From assembly GCF_000827125.1 (NCBI RefSeq), contig NZ_CP010311.1, forward strand, positions 434,001 to 498,000: a DNA stretch of 64,000 nt, given 5' to 3'. The notes under the pieces are model-generated. The model was not told where the DNA came from, searched no databases, and saw nothing but the letters and a program-made list of their open reading frames with translations. Below are positions 26,462 through 35,446 of this stretch, piece by piece. The translations under genes were made by a program, and so were the position numbers. Source of the stretch: Geoalkalibacter subterraneus (GTDB lineage: Bacteria; Desulfobacterota; Desulfuromonadia; Desulfuromonadales; Geoalkalibacteraceae). Within the stretch, counting starts at the first letter, position 1; every line of letters starts with the position of its first letter.

Positions 26462-29400
26462 ATGACCCGAACACAGCTGCAGGAGGCGGTAGAAGCCTGC
26501 CGAGATGCGGACGAGGCCTGTCTTGCCGAAATCCTTGGCGGACTTGGCTACCTGCAGCCTCGCCGCAGTGCCACCAACCTGGTGCTGCTGGCCGAAAATC
26601 CCGATCTGGCCGGGCTGCTTGATCTCATAATCGTTGACGCCCTCGAGAGCGCTTCACCGGACGACACTCTCAACGCTCTGGAACGACTGGCCAATACGGC
26701 TGAATCCGAAGACCTTCTGGCCGTCATCAACGCCCCTGAAATGCGCCGGCGGTTATTCGTCATTCTGGGGGCGTCTCCCTTTTTGGCCAGCCTTCTCTGT
26801 CGCGACAGCCACTACCTGCGCCGCCTTCTGGTGGAAAACGACCTTCTGCGCAGTAAAAGCGGCAGCCAGATGATCCGCCAGTTGCGTGAACTGATCCCCG
26901 ACGGGAGCGATTTCTCCTTTCTGCAGCAGGAGCTTCGCCGCTATAAACGACGTGAAATTCTGCGCATCGGCGGCAGGGATCTGTGCGAGCTGGCCGACCT
27001 GACCCAGACCACTGCGGAGCTTTCCGATCTGGCCGGGGCCTGTCTTGATCGGGCCATCGAAATCTGTTCGGCAATCCTTCAGCAGGAATACGGCCCGCCC
27101 CAGGTTGTCGAAGAAGAAGGCAGCGAACCCTACGAACCCCGGTTCTGCGTGCTCGGCATGGGGAAATTCGGTGGCCGGGAGTTGAATTTTTCTTCGGATA
27201 TCGACCTCATTTATCTTTATTCTTCGGAGCGCGGCGAAACTCTCGGGGTGAAAAACGAGCGCGGCGAGATCAAAAACCGCATCGAGGTCCACCCCTATTT
27301 CGTCAAGCTGGCCGAGATGGTGACGCGCGCCATCGGGCAGGTTACCGAGGACGGGTTTGTGTTCCGGGTCGACTGCAACCTACGTCCGGAAGGGAGCCGC
27401 GGTGAAATGGCCATCTCCCTGCGAGGTGCGGAAGTTTATTATGAAAGCTGGGGGCAGAGCTGGGAGCGCGCCGCCATGCTCAAGGCCCGGCCGGTGGCCG
27501 GGTCGAAAGAACTGGGTGAACGGGTCATCAAGACCCTGACGCCTTTTATTTACCGGCGGTACCTCGATTACGGCATGGTCGAAGATATCAAGGCCATGAA
27601 GCAGAAGATCGACCGCAATCTGTCCCGGGCCCGCGAAGGAGAGGTAAACCTTAAGCTGGGCTGGGGCGGAATCCGCGAAATCGAATTTTTCGTGCAGGCC
27701 CTGCAGTTGATCTACGCCGGCAAAAATGTTCATCTGCGCGAGCGAAATACCCTCAAGGCGCTGGAGCTGCTGCGTCGCGAAGAGCTGATCGGCGACGAGG
27801 AATGCCGCAACCTCAGCGAAGCCTATGTTTTTCTGCGTACGGTTGAGCATCGCCTCCAGATGGTACAGGAGCGCCAGACGCACAACCTGCCTAAAAAAGA
27901 AGAAGAGATGGCGCTGCTGGCCCGGCGCTGCGGTTTTGCCGAAATGGATGGATTCACCCGCACCCTGGCGCGCCATCGCGAAAATGTCCATGCCATCTAT
28001 CGCGACCTGTTTTTCACCAGCGAGGAGAAGATCAAGGAGGAGATCCGGCCGGAGGTCAACTTCCTGTTCGATCCCAACGCCGATCCCGATCTGGTCAAGG
28101 ACCTGCTGGCCGAAAAAGGGTTCAAAAACGTGGAAGGCGCCTACGAGAATCTGGTGGTTCTGCGGCGCGGCGGCAGTGCCGCTTTTCTCACCGAGCGGGC
28201 GCGACGCATGCTCGAGCGCATCGCGCCGCTGCTGCTGCAGGAGGTGCTCGACAGTCCCGAACCGGAGATGGCACTCACCAACCTGGAGCGTTTTCTCTCC
28301 GCCCTGCGGGCGCGCTACTCCTTTTACGCGCTGTTGGCGGAAAACCACGAAATTCTCAAACTGCTGATCAACCTGTTCGGCACCAGCCTGTTCCTGTCAC
28401 GCATTTTCATCCAGCATCCTGAAATTCTCGATGCTCTCGTGTCCCGTCATTATGCCGTGATCAACAAGGACAAGGAGCGGCTGCGCGAGGATATCAAAGA
28501 CCATTTCGCGCGTGCTCACGATTACGAGGAGAAGCTCGAGGCCCTGCGCCGCTATCGCAACGAGGAGTTTCTGCGCATCGCCCTGCACGATCTTTCCGGG
28601 CGGCTCGGTCAGGCGGAAGGGACGGGACAGCTGTCCATGCTGGCGGAAGTCTGCCTGGAGCAGGCGGTGGAACTGGCGCGCGAGGAATTGCGCCCCCGGT
28701 TTGGCCTCCCCATGTGTGAGGACGACAACGGCCTTGAGCGCGAAGCCGCTTTTGCCATCGTCGGCATGGGCAAGCTCGGCGGCCGCGAGCTGACCTACCA
28801 CTCCGATCTCGATATCATTTTTATCTATGAAACCGACGGAACCAACCGTCCCGCCTCCGGCACCGATCCGGAACGATTCCGGGAATTGACCAACCATCAG
28901 TATTTTTCCCGCCTGGCTCAGCGTATTATCTCGATCCTGACGCTGCAGACCCGCGAGGGGGTGGTTTATAAGATCGACACCCGCCTGCGGCCGTCCGGCA
29001 ACCAGGGGCCGCTGGTCACCAATCTACCCGCCTACCAGCAGTATCACGACTCCCGCGCCGCGCTCTGGGAGCGCCAGGCGCTGACCAAGGCTCGCACCGT
29101 GACTGGCCCGGACTGGTTCGCAAAACGCATCGATGAGGTCAACCAGGCGCAGGTCTATGAAAAACCGGTTCCCGACACCCTCAGGAGTGAAATCTACCGC
29201 CTGCGGGGTCGGATGGAGAGCGAGATCGCCAAGGAGAGCGCCGATCACTTCAATATCAAGACCGGCCGTGGCGGGATGGTCGATGTCGAGTTCTTGGCCC
29301 AATATCTGCAAATCCTCCATGGGGGTAAGCACCCGGAATTGCGCTGCACCAATACGCTTGATCTGCTGGATGCCCTGGAGGAGAAGGGTATTCTGAGTTT

Positions 29401-29668
29401 TGCCGACCACGCCGAACTCAGTACCGGCTATGCCTTTTTGCGTCGCCTGGAAAACAAATTGCGGCTGGTGCACGATCAGTCGATCAGCGAACTCTCCGGT
29501 GATCGGACCTATCTGGAAAAGCTGGCGCGACGCCTCGGCTATCCTGAGCGGCCCATGCGCCCCGACCAGGCGTTTCTGGCGGATTACCGCAACACCACAG
29601 AAAAGATCCGCGCCATATTCGAACGCTTTCTTGGATCCGAGGCCGATACGAAGGCATCGGAATCCTAA
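26462..29668 (+). CDS. glnE: Bifunctional glutamine synthetase adenylyltransferase/deadenylase
   Basis: Adds AMP to or removes it from glutamine synthetase according to nitrogen status, under control of PII. The 1068-residue protein has two nucleotidyltransferase domains. The deadenylase site is in GMGKFGGRELNFSSDIDLIY (about residue 240) and the adenylase site in GMGKLGGRELTYHSDLDIIF (about residue 770), each followed by a PII-uridylyl-transferase-like helical domain (GGIREIEFFVQ and GGMVDVEFLAQ). Length is slightly above the E. coli protein (946). It is nearly fused to mtnA by spacing. No promoter of its own is obvious. Confidence 0.96.
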   Translation: MTRTQLQEAVEACRDADEACLAEILGGLGYLQPRRSATNLVLLAENPDLAGLLDLIIVDALESASPDDTLNALERLANTAESEDLLAVINAPEMRRRLFVILGASPFLASLLCRDSHYLRRLLVENDLLRSKSGSQMIRQLRELIPDGSDFSFLQQELRRYKRREILRIGGRDLCELADLTQTTAELSDLAGACLDRAIEICSAILQQEYGPPQVVEEEGSEPYEPRFCVLGMGKFGGRELNFSSDIDLIYLYSSERGETLGVKNERGEIKNRIEVHPYFVKLAEMVTRAIGQVTEDGFVFRVDCNLRPEGSRGEMAISLRGAEVYYESWGQSWERAAMLKARPVAGSKELGERVIKTLTPFIYRRYLDYGMVEDIKAMKQKIDRNLSRAREGEVNLKLGWGGIREIEFFVQALQLIYAGKNVHLRERNTLKALELLRREELIGDEECRNLSEAYVFLRTVEHRLQMVQERQTHNLPKKEEEMALLARRCGFAEMDGFTRTLARHRENVHAIYRDLFFTSEEKIKEEIRPEVNFLFDPNADPDLVKDLLAEKGFKNVEGAYENLVVLRRGGSAAFLTERARRMLERIAPLLLQEVLDSPEPEMALTNLERFLSALRARYSFYALLAENHEILKLLINLFGTSLFLSRIFIQHPEILDALVSRHYAVINKDKERLREDIKDHFARAHDYEEKLEALRRYRNEEFLRIALHDLSGRLGQAEGTGQLSMLAEVCLEQAVELAREELRPRFGLPMCEDDNGLEREAAFAIVGMGKLGGRELTYHSDLDIIFIYETDGTNRPASGTDPERFRELTNHQYFSRLAQRIISILTLQTREGVVYKIDTRLRPSGNQGPLVTNLPAYQQYHDSRAALWERQALTKARTVTGPDWFAKRIDEVNQAQVYEKPVPDTLRSEIYRLRGRMESEIAKESADHFNIKTGRGGMVDVEFLAQYLQILHGGKHPELRCTNTLDLLDALEEKGILSFADHAELSTGYAFLRRLENKLRLVHDQSISELSGDRTYLEKLARRLGYPERPMRPDQAFLADYRNTTEKIRAIFERFLGSEADTKASES

Positions 29669-29699
29669 ACAGGAATCTGAACAAAGGAAAACAGATTTT

Positions 29700-29798
29700 A
29701 TGCAAAGACAACGACTGTGATCTCTTATTCTTTTACTGTTTCTGGCTTCCCTGCTGCTGATGGCGGGCTGCAATGTGCCCTGTGTCCCCTGTCTCTGA
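29700..29798 (+). pseudogene. Small lipoprotein with in-frame stop
   Basis: From an ATG with AAAGGA upstream the frame reads MQRQRL, then TGA (29718-29720), then a hydrophobic stretch (SLILLLFLASLLLMAG) and a lipobox cysteine with CNVPCVPCL before the next stop. Together these look like a 32-residue lipoprotein precursor broken in its signal peptide. Selenocysteine is very unlikely at that position and no SECIS-like hairpin follows. No other in-frame ATG or GTG precedes the hydrophobic stretch. Low confidence that it was ever a gene. The rest of the gap to 29857 shows nothing else. Confidence 0.35.
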
Positions 29799-29856
29799 TT
29801 CGGTGGCGGCTGGCGCTGTCGGCCCGGTTCTGCGCCCGGAGTAAGTTGAGAATCCC

Positions 29857-31227
29857 ATGAGCACCATCCTGCTGGTTGACGATGTTGAACTGTTTCTCGA
29901 GCTGGAGCGCTCTCATCTGGAGGGACGCGGCTACGGCATTGCCACCGCCACTTCGGGCGAGCAGGCGCTGGCGCGACTCGCAGAGGTTCGTCCCGACCTG
30001 GTGCTGCTCGATCTTTATCTGCCGGATATGAACGGTGATGAGGTCTGTCGGCGGATCCGCTCTCACCTCGAATGGCAGCAGCTTCCGGTGATCATGGTCA
30101 CCGCTGCCGGCAAACAGGCTGAAATCGGCAAATGCCTGGATGCCGGATGCGATGATTACATTACCAAGCCGGTCAACCGGCAGGATCTGCTGGAGAAGGT
30201 GCAGCGCCTGCTGGGCAAAGTCCGGCGCCGCACCGCCGAGCGACGGCCTTTTGCGATTCAGGTGGAAGTATCGACCGGGGGGCGCAATTTTACCAGTTAC
30301 GCCCGCGACCTTTCACGCAACGGCATCTATATCCGTAGTAGCAGCGCTCTTGCGGTGAATACGGCGGTCGAGCTCCAGCTGCAGTTCCCCGAGGGGCGCG
30401 AACTCAAAGTCATGGGGCGGGTCAGGAGGGTCGAACCCGGAAAAGAGGGTGATGAAGGCGGGATGGGGATCTATTTCATCCTGCCTGACGATACGGCCCG
30501 CGCCGAGCTCGATCGACTGATTGCACAGGGAGAGAAGAGGGACGAGGCGCCGAGGGAGGCGGCCTCCCTGGAGCAGCAGCTTGCGTTTATGGGGCGCGAG
30601 AAGGCGCATCTTGAAAAAGAAAACCGTCGTCTGGCCGCCCGTGTTGATGAGCTTGAGGCCGAAAATCGCGAATTTGCCGAACACATCGTGCAGATCGAAG
30701 AGATCAACAGCAACCTGAGCAATCTTTATATCGCATCTTCAAGGTTGCATTCGGTGCTCGATCGCCACAAGGTGCTGGAGATCATCAAGGAGATCGTCAT
30801 CAACTTCGTCGGCGCAGAACGTTTTGCCATTCTGACGCTCGACCGAGATCAACAGCAACTGGTGTGCGAGACCGGCGAGGGACTCGATGTCGAGGGATTT
30901 AAGCCTGTCGCCCCCGGTGAAGGATTTCTCGGGCAGGTCTTTCAGGATAAAAAGATTTATCTGCGAACAGGCCCCCTGTCGTCACCCGGCGAAGAGTCCG
31001 AGGCGCCCCTGGTGGTGGTGCCCCTGACCATCGGCGACGAGGTTCTGGGGCTGCTGGTGGTTTACGCTCTTTTCGTTCAGAAGGACCGGCTTGAAGAGAT
31101 AGACCACCAGCTGTTCTCCATGCTCGGTGAACATGCCGCCACTGCCCTTTTCTCAGCGACGCTTCACGAGGAAACCGAACGCAAGCGCGCTACCTATAAA
31201 GGGTTCATGGATCTACTGCTCAGGTAG
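29857..31227 (+). CDS. Response regulator with REC, PilZ, coiled-coil and GAF domains
   Basis: A 456-residue regulator. The receiver (1-120) has ILLVDDVE, the phospho-acceptor aspartate in LVLLDLYLPDMNG and the KPVN lysine. A PilZ domain (about 125-210) follows, with the D/NxSxxG motif as DLSRNGIY but only a partial RxxxR arm (RRTAERR). A heptad-rich coiled coil (about 225-285) links to a GAF domain (about 295-440). There is no DNA-binding or enzymatic output. PilZ domains usually bind cyclic di-GMP, so this may integrate phosphorylation, c-di-GMP and a small ligand. Partners are unknown, and no kinase is adjacent. Confidence 0.85.
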   Translation: MSTILLVDDVELFLELERSHLEGRGYGIATATSGEQALARLAEVRPDLVLLDLYLPDMNGDEVCRRIRSHLEWQQLPVIMVTAAGKQAEIGKCLDAGCDDYITKPVNRQDLLEKVQRLLGKVRRRTAERRPFAIQVEVSTGGRNFTSYARDLSRNGIYIRSSSALAVNTAVELQLQFPEGRELKVMGRVRRVEPGKEGDEGGMGIYFILPDDTARAELDRLIAQGEKRDEAPREAASLEQQLAFMGREKAHLEKENRRLAARVDELEAENREFAEHIVQIEEINSNLSNLYIASSRLHSVLDRHKVLEIIKEIVINFVGAERFAILTLDRDQQQLVCETGEGLDVEGFKPVAPGEGFLGQVFQDKKIYLRTGPLSSPGEESEAPLVVVPLTIGDEVLGLLVVYALFVQKDRLEEIDHQLFSMLGEHAATALFSATLHEETERKRATYKGFMDLLLR

Positions 31228-31259
31228 AAGATTCACTGGGATTCCAGCGGGTGCCTGAT

Positions 31260-33119
31260 TTATTCCGGCGGCAGCAGGATTCCTTCGCTGACGGCGAATT
31301 CGATGAACTCCTCCCCTTCCTGGCGGTTGACGCTGCCGTCGAAAATTTCCTGCGGCGAGCGGCTGCCGTCGCTACCCTGCAACAGCCTGGCAAAGTCTTC
31401 CTCCAGCGATTCGCAGACAATTTCTCCTCCCCGCCGCAAAAAGAGAGCGGTGGATCCTACCGGGCGAAAAAGGTTGACGAATTGCCGCAAATCCATCTCG
31501 TCGACCTGCAGCAGGTCGATGATCTCATAGCGAAAGCGCACCACCCGGGACGCGGGATTGAGTCGCCAGCGGGTTGTCCATAAATCGAGAGGGCGAAGCT
31601 GTTCGCTCTCCGCCGGTATCGTTTCCGGCCCCAGGACGGTTTCAGCGTAATGGTAATGATAGCGGATCAGGTCGCGTGCTGCAGGCAGAAGATGGCCGCA
31701 GCCTTTGTCTTTGAGGAGGTAAGCGGTAAAATCCATCTGCAGATCACGGATGTCCCGGGGTTGCCAGCTCTCCACATTCTCAATCTGTTGCCGGGACAGA
31801 TTGCGCTCTTGCTGCAGCCAGTGCAGGAAAAAGTCGAGCAGATCGCAGGGATCGAAATCGACGGCTTCCGCCAGGGGGAGAAAAAAGCCGACCGCCCGCC
31901 CGCGATTGTAAAAAATGTCGGTTGCGGCCGCCAGCAGTCGGGCCTGACGGAGTTTTTCACCCTCAAAGCCTGGGGCTGCAGTGATTTCATAAGGCGGCTG
32001 CGGCTGGAACTCGAGCCCCAGATCCGCATGATCGCGGTGCAGGGCCGTCCCGGGCAGCACCGCAAGAGGAAAGATATCAACCTGATTGGGGCGCAATTCC
32101 AGGGCGAACCGCAAAGTGTTGCGGAATCCCTCATAATTATCGCCGGGCAGGCCGTAGATGATGTCGAAGCCGTAGGTGATCCCATCCACAGAGAGGAGCG
32201 ATATTTTCTGGCGGAACAGTCCCTGGTCCAATGTGCGGTGGATGCGCTTGAGGGCTGCCGGAGTGACGGTCTGCAGGCCGATTTGCACCGAACAGGAGAG
32301 CCCGGCGAGCAGCTGGGCGCTTTCACGATCGAGAAAGTCGGCCTTCGCCTCCAGGTGAAAATGGATGTGGGGAGCTTTTTCGTTCAGCAGCCGAAGCAGT
32401 TTTTTGCCCCGCTCGGGAGGGTGGTTGAAGGTTGAATCGAGCACCCATATCTGGCTGACGCCGTTTGCGACGAACAGGTGCAGTTCATCCTCAAGGCGTT
32501 TTTCATCGATGGGGCGCAGTTGATTGTTGCCGCGGCCGTCGTAGCAGAAATCGCAGGTAAAGGGGCAGCCACGTGCAACTTCCCACAATACTCCGTCTTC
32601 CCGGGGCGCCAGAACCCCTGTCAACCAAGGGGACGGAACGTCCTGCAAAGAGGGGGGTGTGACGTCTTGCTGGAGGGATTCCGGCTCCCCCGGGGTGCAG
32701 ACTCCGGGGAGGTCCAGCGGTTTTCCTTGATGGATGCGTGCCACCAGCTCGGGGAAAATGGTTTCTGCCTCGCCGCGCACCACGGCATCGAAAACGCCGC
32801 TTGCCAGGAGTTTTTCGGCGACGGCTCCGGCCTCGGGGCCGCCGCAGATGACAGGCAGCTGCGGCTGACGTTTTTTCAGTTCGCCGGCCAGTTCGATAAC
32901 TGAAATATGGTTCCAGACGTAAAGGGGAAAACCCACCAGGGTGGGAGCGTACTTTATGATCCGCGCCGCCAACTCCTCGACGCTTTCGTCCTGGTAAAGG
33001 TCGACAAGGTGTGTCGCAGAGCGTATTTCAGGCGGCAGCGTCGCCGCCAGGCAACCTGCCGCCAGGGGTATGGCCTGGGCGGAGGGGCGAACGTGAAGCG
33101 TGGCAAGTACGATGTGCAT
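31260..33119 (-). CDS. B12-binding-domain radical SAM protein (DUF4080 type)
   Basis: The N-terminal half (about 1-140) is a cobalamin-binding-like Rossmann domain (LVGFPLYVWNHISVIELAGE, ICGGPEAGA). A radical SAM domain follows, with the cluster motif CPFTCDFC in ARGCPFTCDFCYDGRGNNQ and the SAM strand QIGLQTV. The C-terminal region resembles DUF4080. Substrate and reaction are unknown. The start at 33119 is chosen over an ATG 27 bases upstream because GGGAG lies six bases before it, giving 619 residues. It converges on the REC-PilZ-GAF gene with only 32 bases between. Confidence 0.85.
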   Translation of the reverse strand: MHIVLATLHVRPSAQAIPLAAGCLAATLPPEIRSATHLVDLYQDESVEELAARIIKYAPTLVGFPLYVWNHISVIELAGELKKRQPQLPVICGGPEAGAVAEKLLASGVFDAVVRGEAETIFPELVARIHQGKPLDLPGVCTPGEPESLQQDVTPPSLQDVPSPWLTGVLAPREDGVLWEVARGCPFTCDFCYDGRGNNQLRPIDEKRLEDELHLFVANGVSQIWVLDSTFNHPPERGKKLLRLLNEKAPHIHFHLEAKADFLDRESAQLLAGLSCSVQIGLQTVTPAALKRIHRTLDQGLFRQKISLLSVDGITYGFDIIYGLPGDNYEGFRNTLRFALELRPNQVDIFPLAVLPGTALHRDHADLGLEFQPQPPYEITAAPGFEGEKLRQARLLAAATDIFYNRGRAVGFFLPLAEAVDFDPCDLLDFFLHWLQQERNLSRQQIENVESWQPRDIRDLQMDFTAYLLKDKGCGHLLPAARDLIRYHYHYAETVLGPETIPAESEQLRPLDLWTTRWRLNPASRVVRFRYEIIDLLQVDEMDLRQFVNLFRPVGSTALFLRRGGEIVCESLEEDFARLLQGSDGSRSPQEIFDGSVNRQEGEEFIEFAVSEGILLPPE

Positions 33120-33172
33120 GGGCGCTCCCTTTTGAGGTCGATTCATCGGGGTTTAAGCCCTTGACCCAGGCT

Positions 33173-33742
33173 TTAGTGCTTTTTGGCGCGGACCTTGATT
33201 TTGGGCTTGCCTCCTTCGACGACCACGCGGAACTCAACCTCGCGTTCGCCGAAGGTTTCCTTGATGCGCCCGCGCTGAGCCTCGATGAAACGTGCGATCT
33301 TTTCCCGGTCTTGCCCGTCGCCGCCTGGGTTGTTGCCGCCGGCTTGGCGCAACTGTTCGACGAGGCGGTCAATTTCCTCCTCGCGCCGGCCGGACCCGGC
33401 TGAAGCGTTGCGGCTGGCCGGGGATGGACGCGCGGGAAGACCGGTCGCTCCCCGCACGAAGCGTCCCTCATCCATCAGGCGCAGAATTCGATCCCAATAT
33501 CCGGCGTAGCTGTGGAAGCGTCCGGCCAGGGTCTGATACTTGAAGCGCAGATCGGTCTGCATGATTTTGCGATTGGCGAAGTGGCGCAGGCGCGCCGCAA
33601 GTGCCTCCCGCAGCTTGATCGGCTCAAGTTTTTCGGCGCCACCGAAATATTTCTCGTAATGTATCTGCAACTCTCGCAGATCATTCTCGATTCGGTGCAG
33701 CGCCTGCTCTATTTTAATGCGATCGCTCATAGACATATTCAT
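33173..33742 (-). CDS. MXAN_5187 C-terminal-domain-like protein
   Basis: A 189-residue charged protein with a helical N-terminal half (RIKIEQALHRIENDLRELQI, then HYEKYFGGAEKLEP), a glycine/serine-rich linker (ASRNASAGSGRREEEIDRL) and a basic C-terminus ending KVRAKKH. The N-terminal segment matches my memory of the domain named after Myxococcus MXAN_5187, a family of unknown function in former Deltaproteobacteria. That recognition is moderate. The start at MNMSMSDR is chosen; further ATGs lie two and four codons later. It is 53 bases upstream of the radical SAM gene on the same strand, so they may be one unit. Confidence 0.65.
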   Translation of the reverse strand: MNMSMSDRIKIEQALHRIENDLRELQIHYEKYFGGAEKLEPIKLREALAARLRHFANRKIMQTDLRFKYQTLAGRFHSYAGYWDRILRLMDEGRFVRGATGLPARPSPASRNASAGSGRREEEIDRLVEQLRQAGGNNPGGDGQDREKIARFIEAQRGRIKETFGEREVEFRVVVEGGKPKIKVRAKKH

Positions 33743-33886
33743 CAGTGCCCCAAATATACTGAAGGGTGCGGGTGAATGCAAAATAAATGGTTTGCTCCAG
33801 TGCCGTCACATGGCGCATTGCTTGACGCGCTTCGTCCTTTCCGAGATAATTGGTCGAATTTCTGAGTCTTTCTTTGAGGAGGGTTT

Positions 33887-35269
33887 ATGCCGGATAAACA
33901 GTTGGCTGCGGTGATTCTCGCTGCGGGCAAAGGAACGCGGATGAAATCCCGGACGGCCAAGGTGCTGCATCCCCTGGCCGGTTTGCCGATGGCCGCTTAT
34001 CCCACCCGCCTTGCGCGCGATCTCGGGTGTGACCCGCGTGTCATGGTGGTGGGACACCAGGCGGCGGAGGTCGAAAGCGCTCTGAAGGGGGAGGGGCTTG
34101 AGTTCGCCCTGCAAAACGAACAGCTCGGCACGGGGCACGCGCTGCTCTGTGCCGCTCCCTCCCTGGAGGGATTCTGCGGCGATCTTTTGCTGCTGTGCGG
34201 GGATGTTCCCTTGCTCCGCCGTGAGACGCTTGAAAATCTGCTTCGTTATCATCGCAGCGAGCAGGCCGCTGTGACTGTTTTGACCGCGGAGATGGCCGAT
34301 CCCCATGGTTATGGACGCATCGTGCGCGACGGCGAAGAGGTGCTGCGGATCGTCGAGGAGAAGGATGCCTCGCGCAAGGAAAAATGCATCCGTGAAATCA
34401 ACACCGGTATCTATCTGTTTGCCGCGCCCTTTGTGTTCGAGGCGCTGCAGGGTCTGGGGCGCGACAATGCCCAGAATGAATATTACCTCACCGATGTGCT
34501 GGCGGCCGCCCGCTCCCGGGGGGAAAAGGTGCGCGCCCTCGGGGTGGATGATCCCATGGAAATCATGGGGATCAACGACCGGGTGCAGTTGGCCTGCGCG
34601 GCAGGCTATCTGCGGCAGCGGATCAATCGCGGGCACATGCTCTCGGGCGTGACCCTGATCGACCCCGCTACGACCTATATCGATGCAGAGGTCGACATTG
34701 CGCCTGATACAACCGTTTATCCCAATGTTCACCTGCGCGGTCAAACCCGCATCGGCAGCGACTGTATTATCGAGCCGGGCGTGGTGGTCACCGATTGTGA
34801 AATCGGCGACCAGGTCCACATCAAATCTTCCACCGTCATGACAGAGGCACAGGTCGGGCGGGCCTGTACCCTCGGTCCCATGGCGCACCTGCGCCCGGGG
34901 ACCTCCCTGGCCGGACAGAATAAGCTGGGCAATTTCGTTGAAACCAAGAAAGCGGTGCTGGCCGAAAAGGCACAGGCCAGCCATCTCACCTATATCGGCG
35001 ATGCCGAGGTGGGGCGCAACGTCAATATCGGCTGTGGAACCATCACCTGCAATTACGACGGCGTCAACAAGCACCGCACCATCATCGAGGATGATGTCTT
35101 TGTCGGATCCGACACCCAGTTTGTCGCTCCGGTGCGCATCGGGCGCGGGGCACTGATCGGGGCGGGGTCCACCATCACCAGGGATGTCCCGGCCGACGCC
35201 CTCTCCCTGGCGCGTAGCGAGCAGAAAATCATCGAAGGGTGGGCGGCGCGCAAGCGCAGGAAAAAGTAA
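33887..35269 (+). CDS. glmU: Bifunctional UDP-N-acetylglucosamine pyrophosphorylase / glucosamine-1-phosphate acetyltransferase
   Basis: Makes UDP-GlcNAc for peptidoglycan and LPS. The N-terminal uridylyltransferase has the loop ILAAGKGTRMKS, QLGTGHALL and LLCGDVPLL. The C-terminal left-handed beta-helix (about 250-460) carries hexapeptide repeats and the acetyltransferase segment ETKKAVLAEKAQASHLTYIG, followed by NIGCGTITCNYDGVNKHRT. The 460-residue length is normal. The order glmU-glmS, separated only by a dispersed palindromic element, is common and places both amino-sugar steps in one locus. Confidence 0.97.
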   Translation: MPDKQLAAVILAAGKGTRMKSRTAKVLHPLAGLPMAAYPTRLARDLGCDPRVMVVGHQAAEVESALKGEGLEFALQNEQLGTGHALLCAAPSLEGFCGDLLLLCGDVPLLRRETLENLLRYHRSEQAAVTVLTAEMADPHGYGRIVRDGEEVLRIVEEKDASRKEKCIREINTGIYLFAAPFVFEALQGLGRDNAQNEYYLTDVLAAARSRGEKVRALGVDDPMEIMGINDRVQLACAAGYLRQRINRGHMLSGVTLIDPATTYIDAEVDIAPDTTVYPNVHLRGQTRIGSDCIIEPGVVVTDCEIGDQVHIKSSTVMTEAQVGRACTLGPMAHLRPGTSLAGQNKLGNFVETKKAVLAEKAQASHLTYIGDAEVGRNVNIGCGTITCNYDGVNKHRTIIEDDVFVGSDTQFVAPVRIGRGALIGAGSTITRDVPADALSLARSEQKIIEGWAARKRRKK

Positions 35270-35290
35270 ACTGATAGTATTCACCTTGTG

Positions 35291-35396
35291 TGGGGTCGCA
35301 GCTCCCATGACAAGGGTGTCTGGCGCCATGGAGGGCGCAAGTCAAACGGCCAGGGACGGCGAAAAGTGTCCCTTGACATGGGAGTTGCGACCCCAT
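35291..35396. repeat. Dispersed palindromic element, copy B (inverted)
   Basis: About 106 bases lying in the glmU-glmS gap. Its reverse complement matches copy A (19719) with only a few substitutions. Terminal arms are about 26 bases with one mismatch. Confidence 0.85.
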
Positions 35397-35446
35397 GCTG
35401 AACAGTTGCGACTGATCATTCATTTCTCATTTTCAGAGGTTTTTAT

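Noticed and set aside
29718-29720. Selenocysteine reading of the TGA in the small lipoprotein frame
   Set aside because: The TGA lies in a signal peptide, no cysteine counterpart is expected there, and no SECIS-like hairpin follows.
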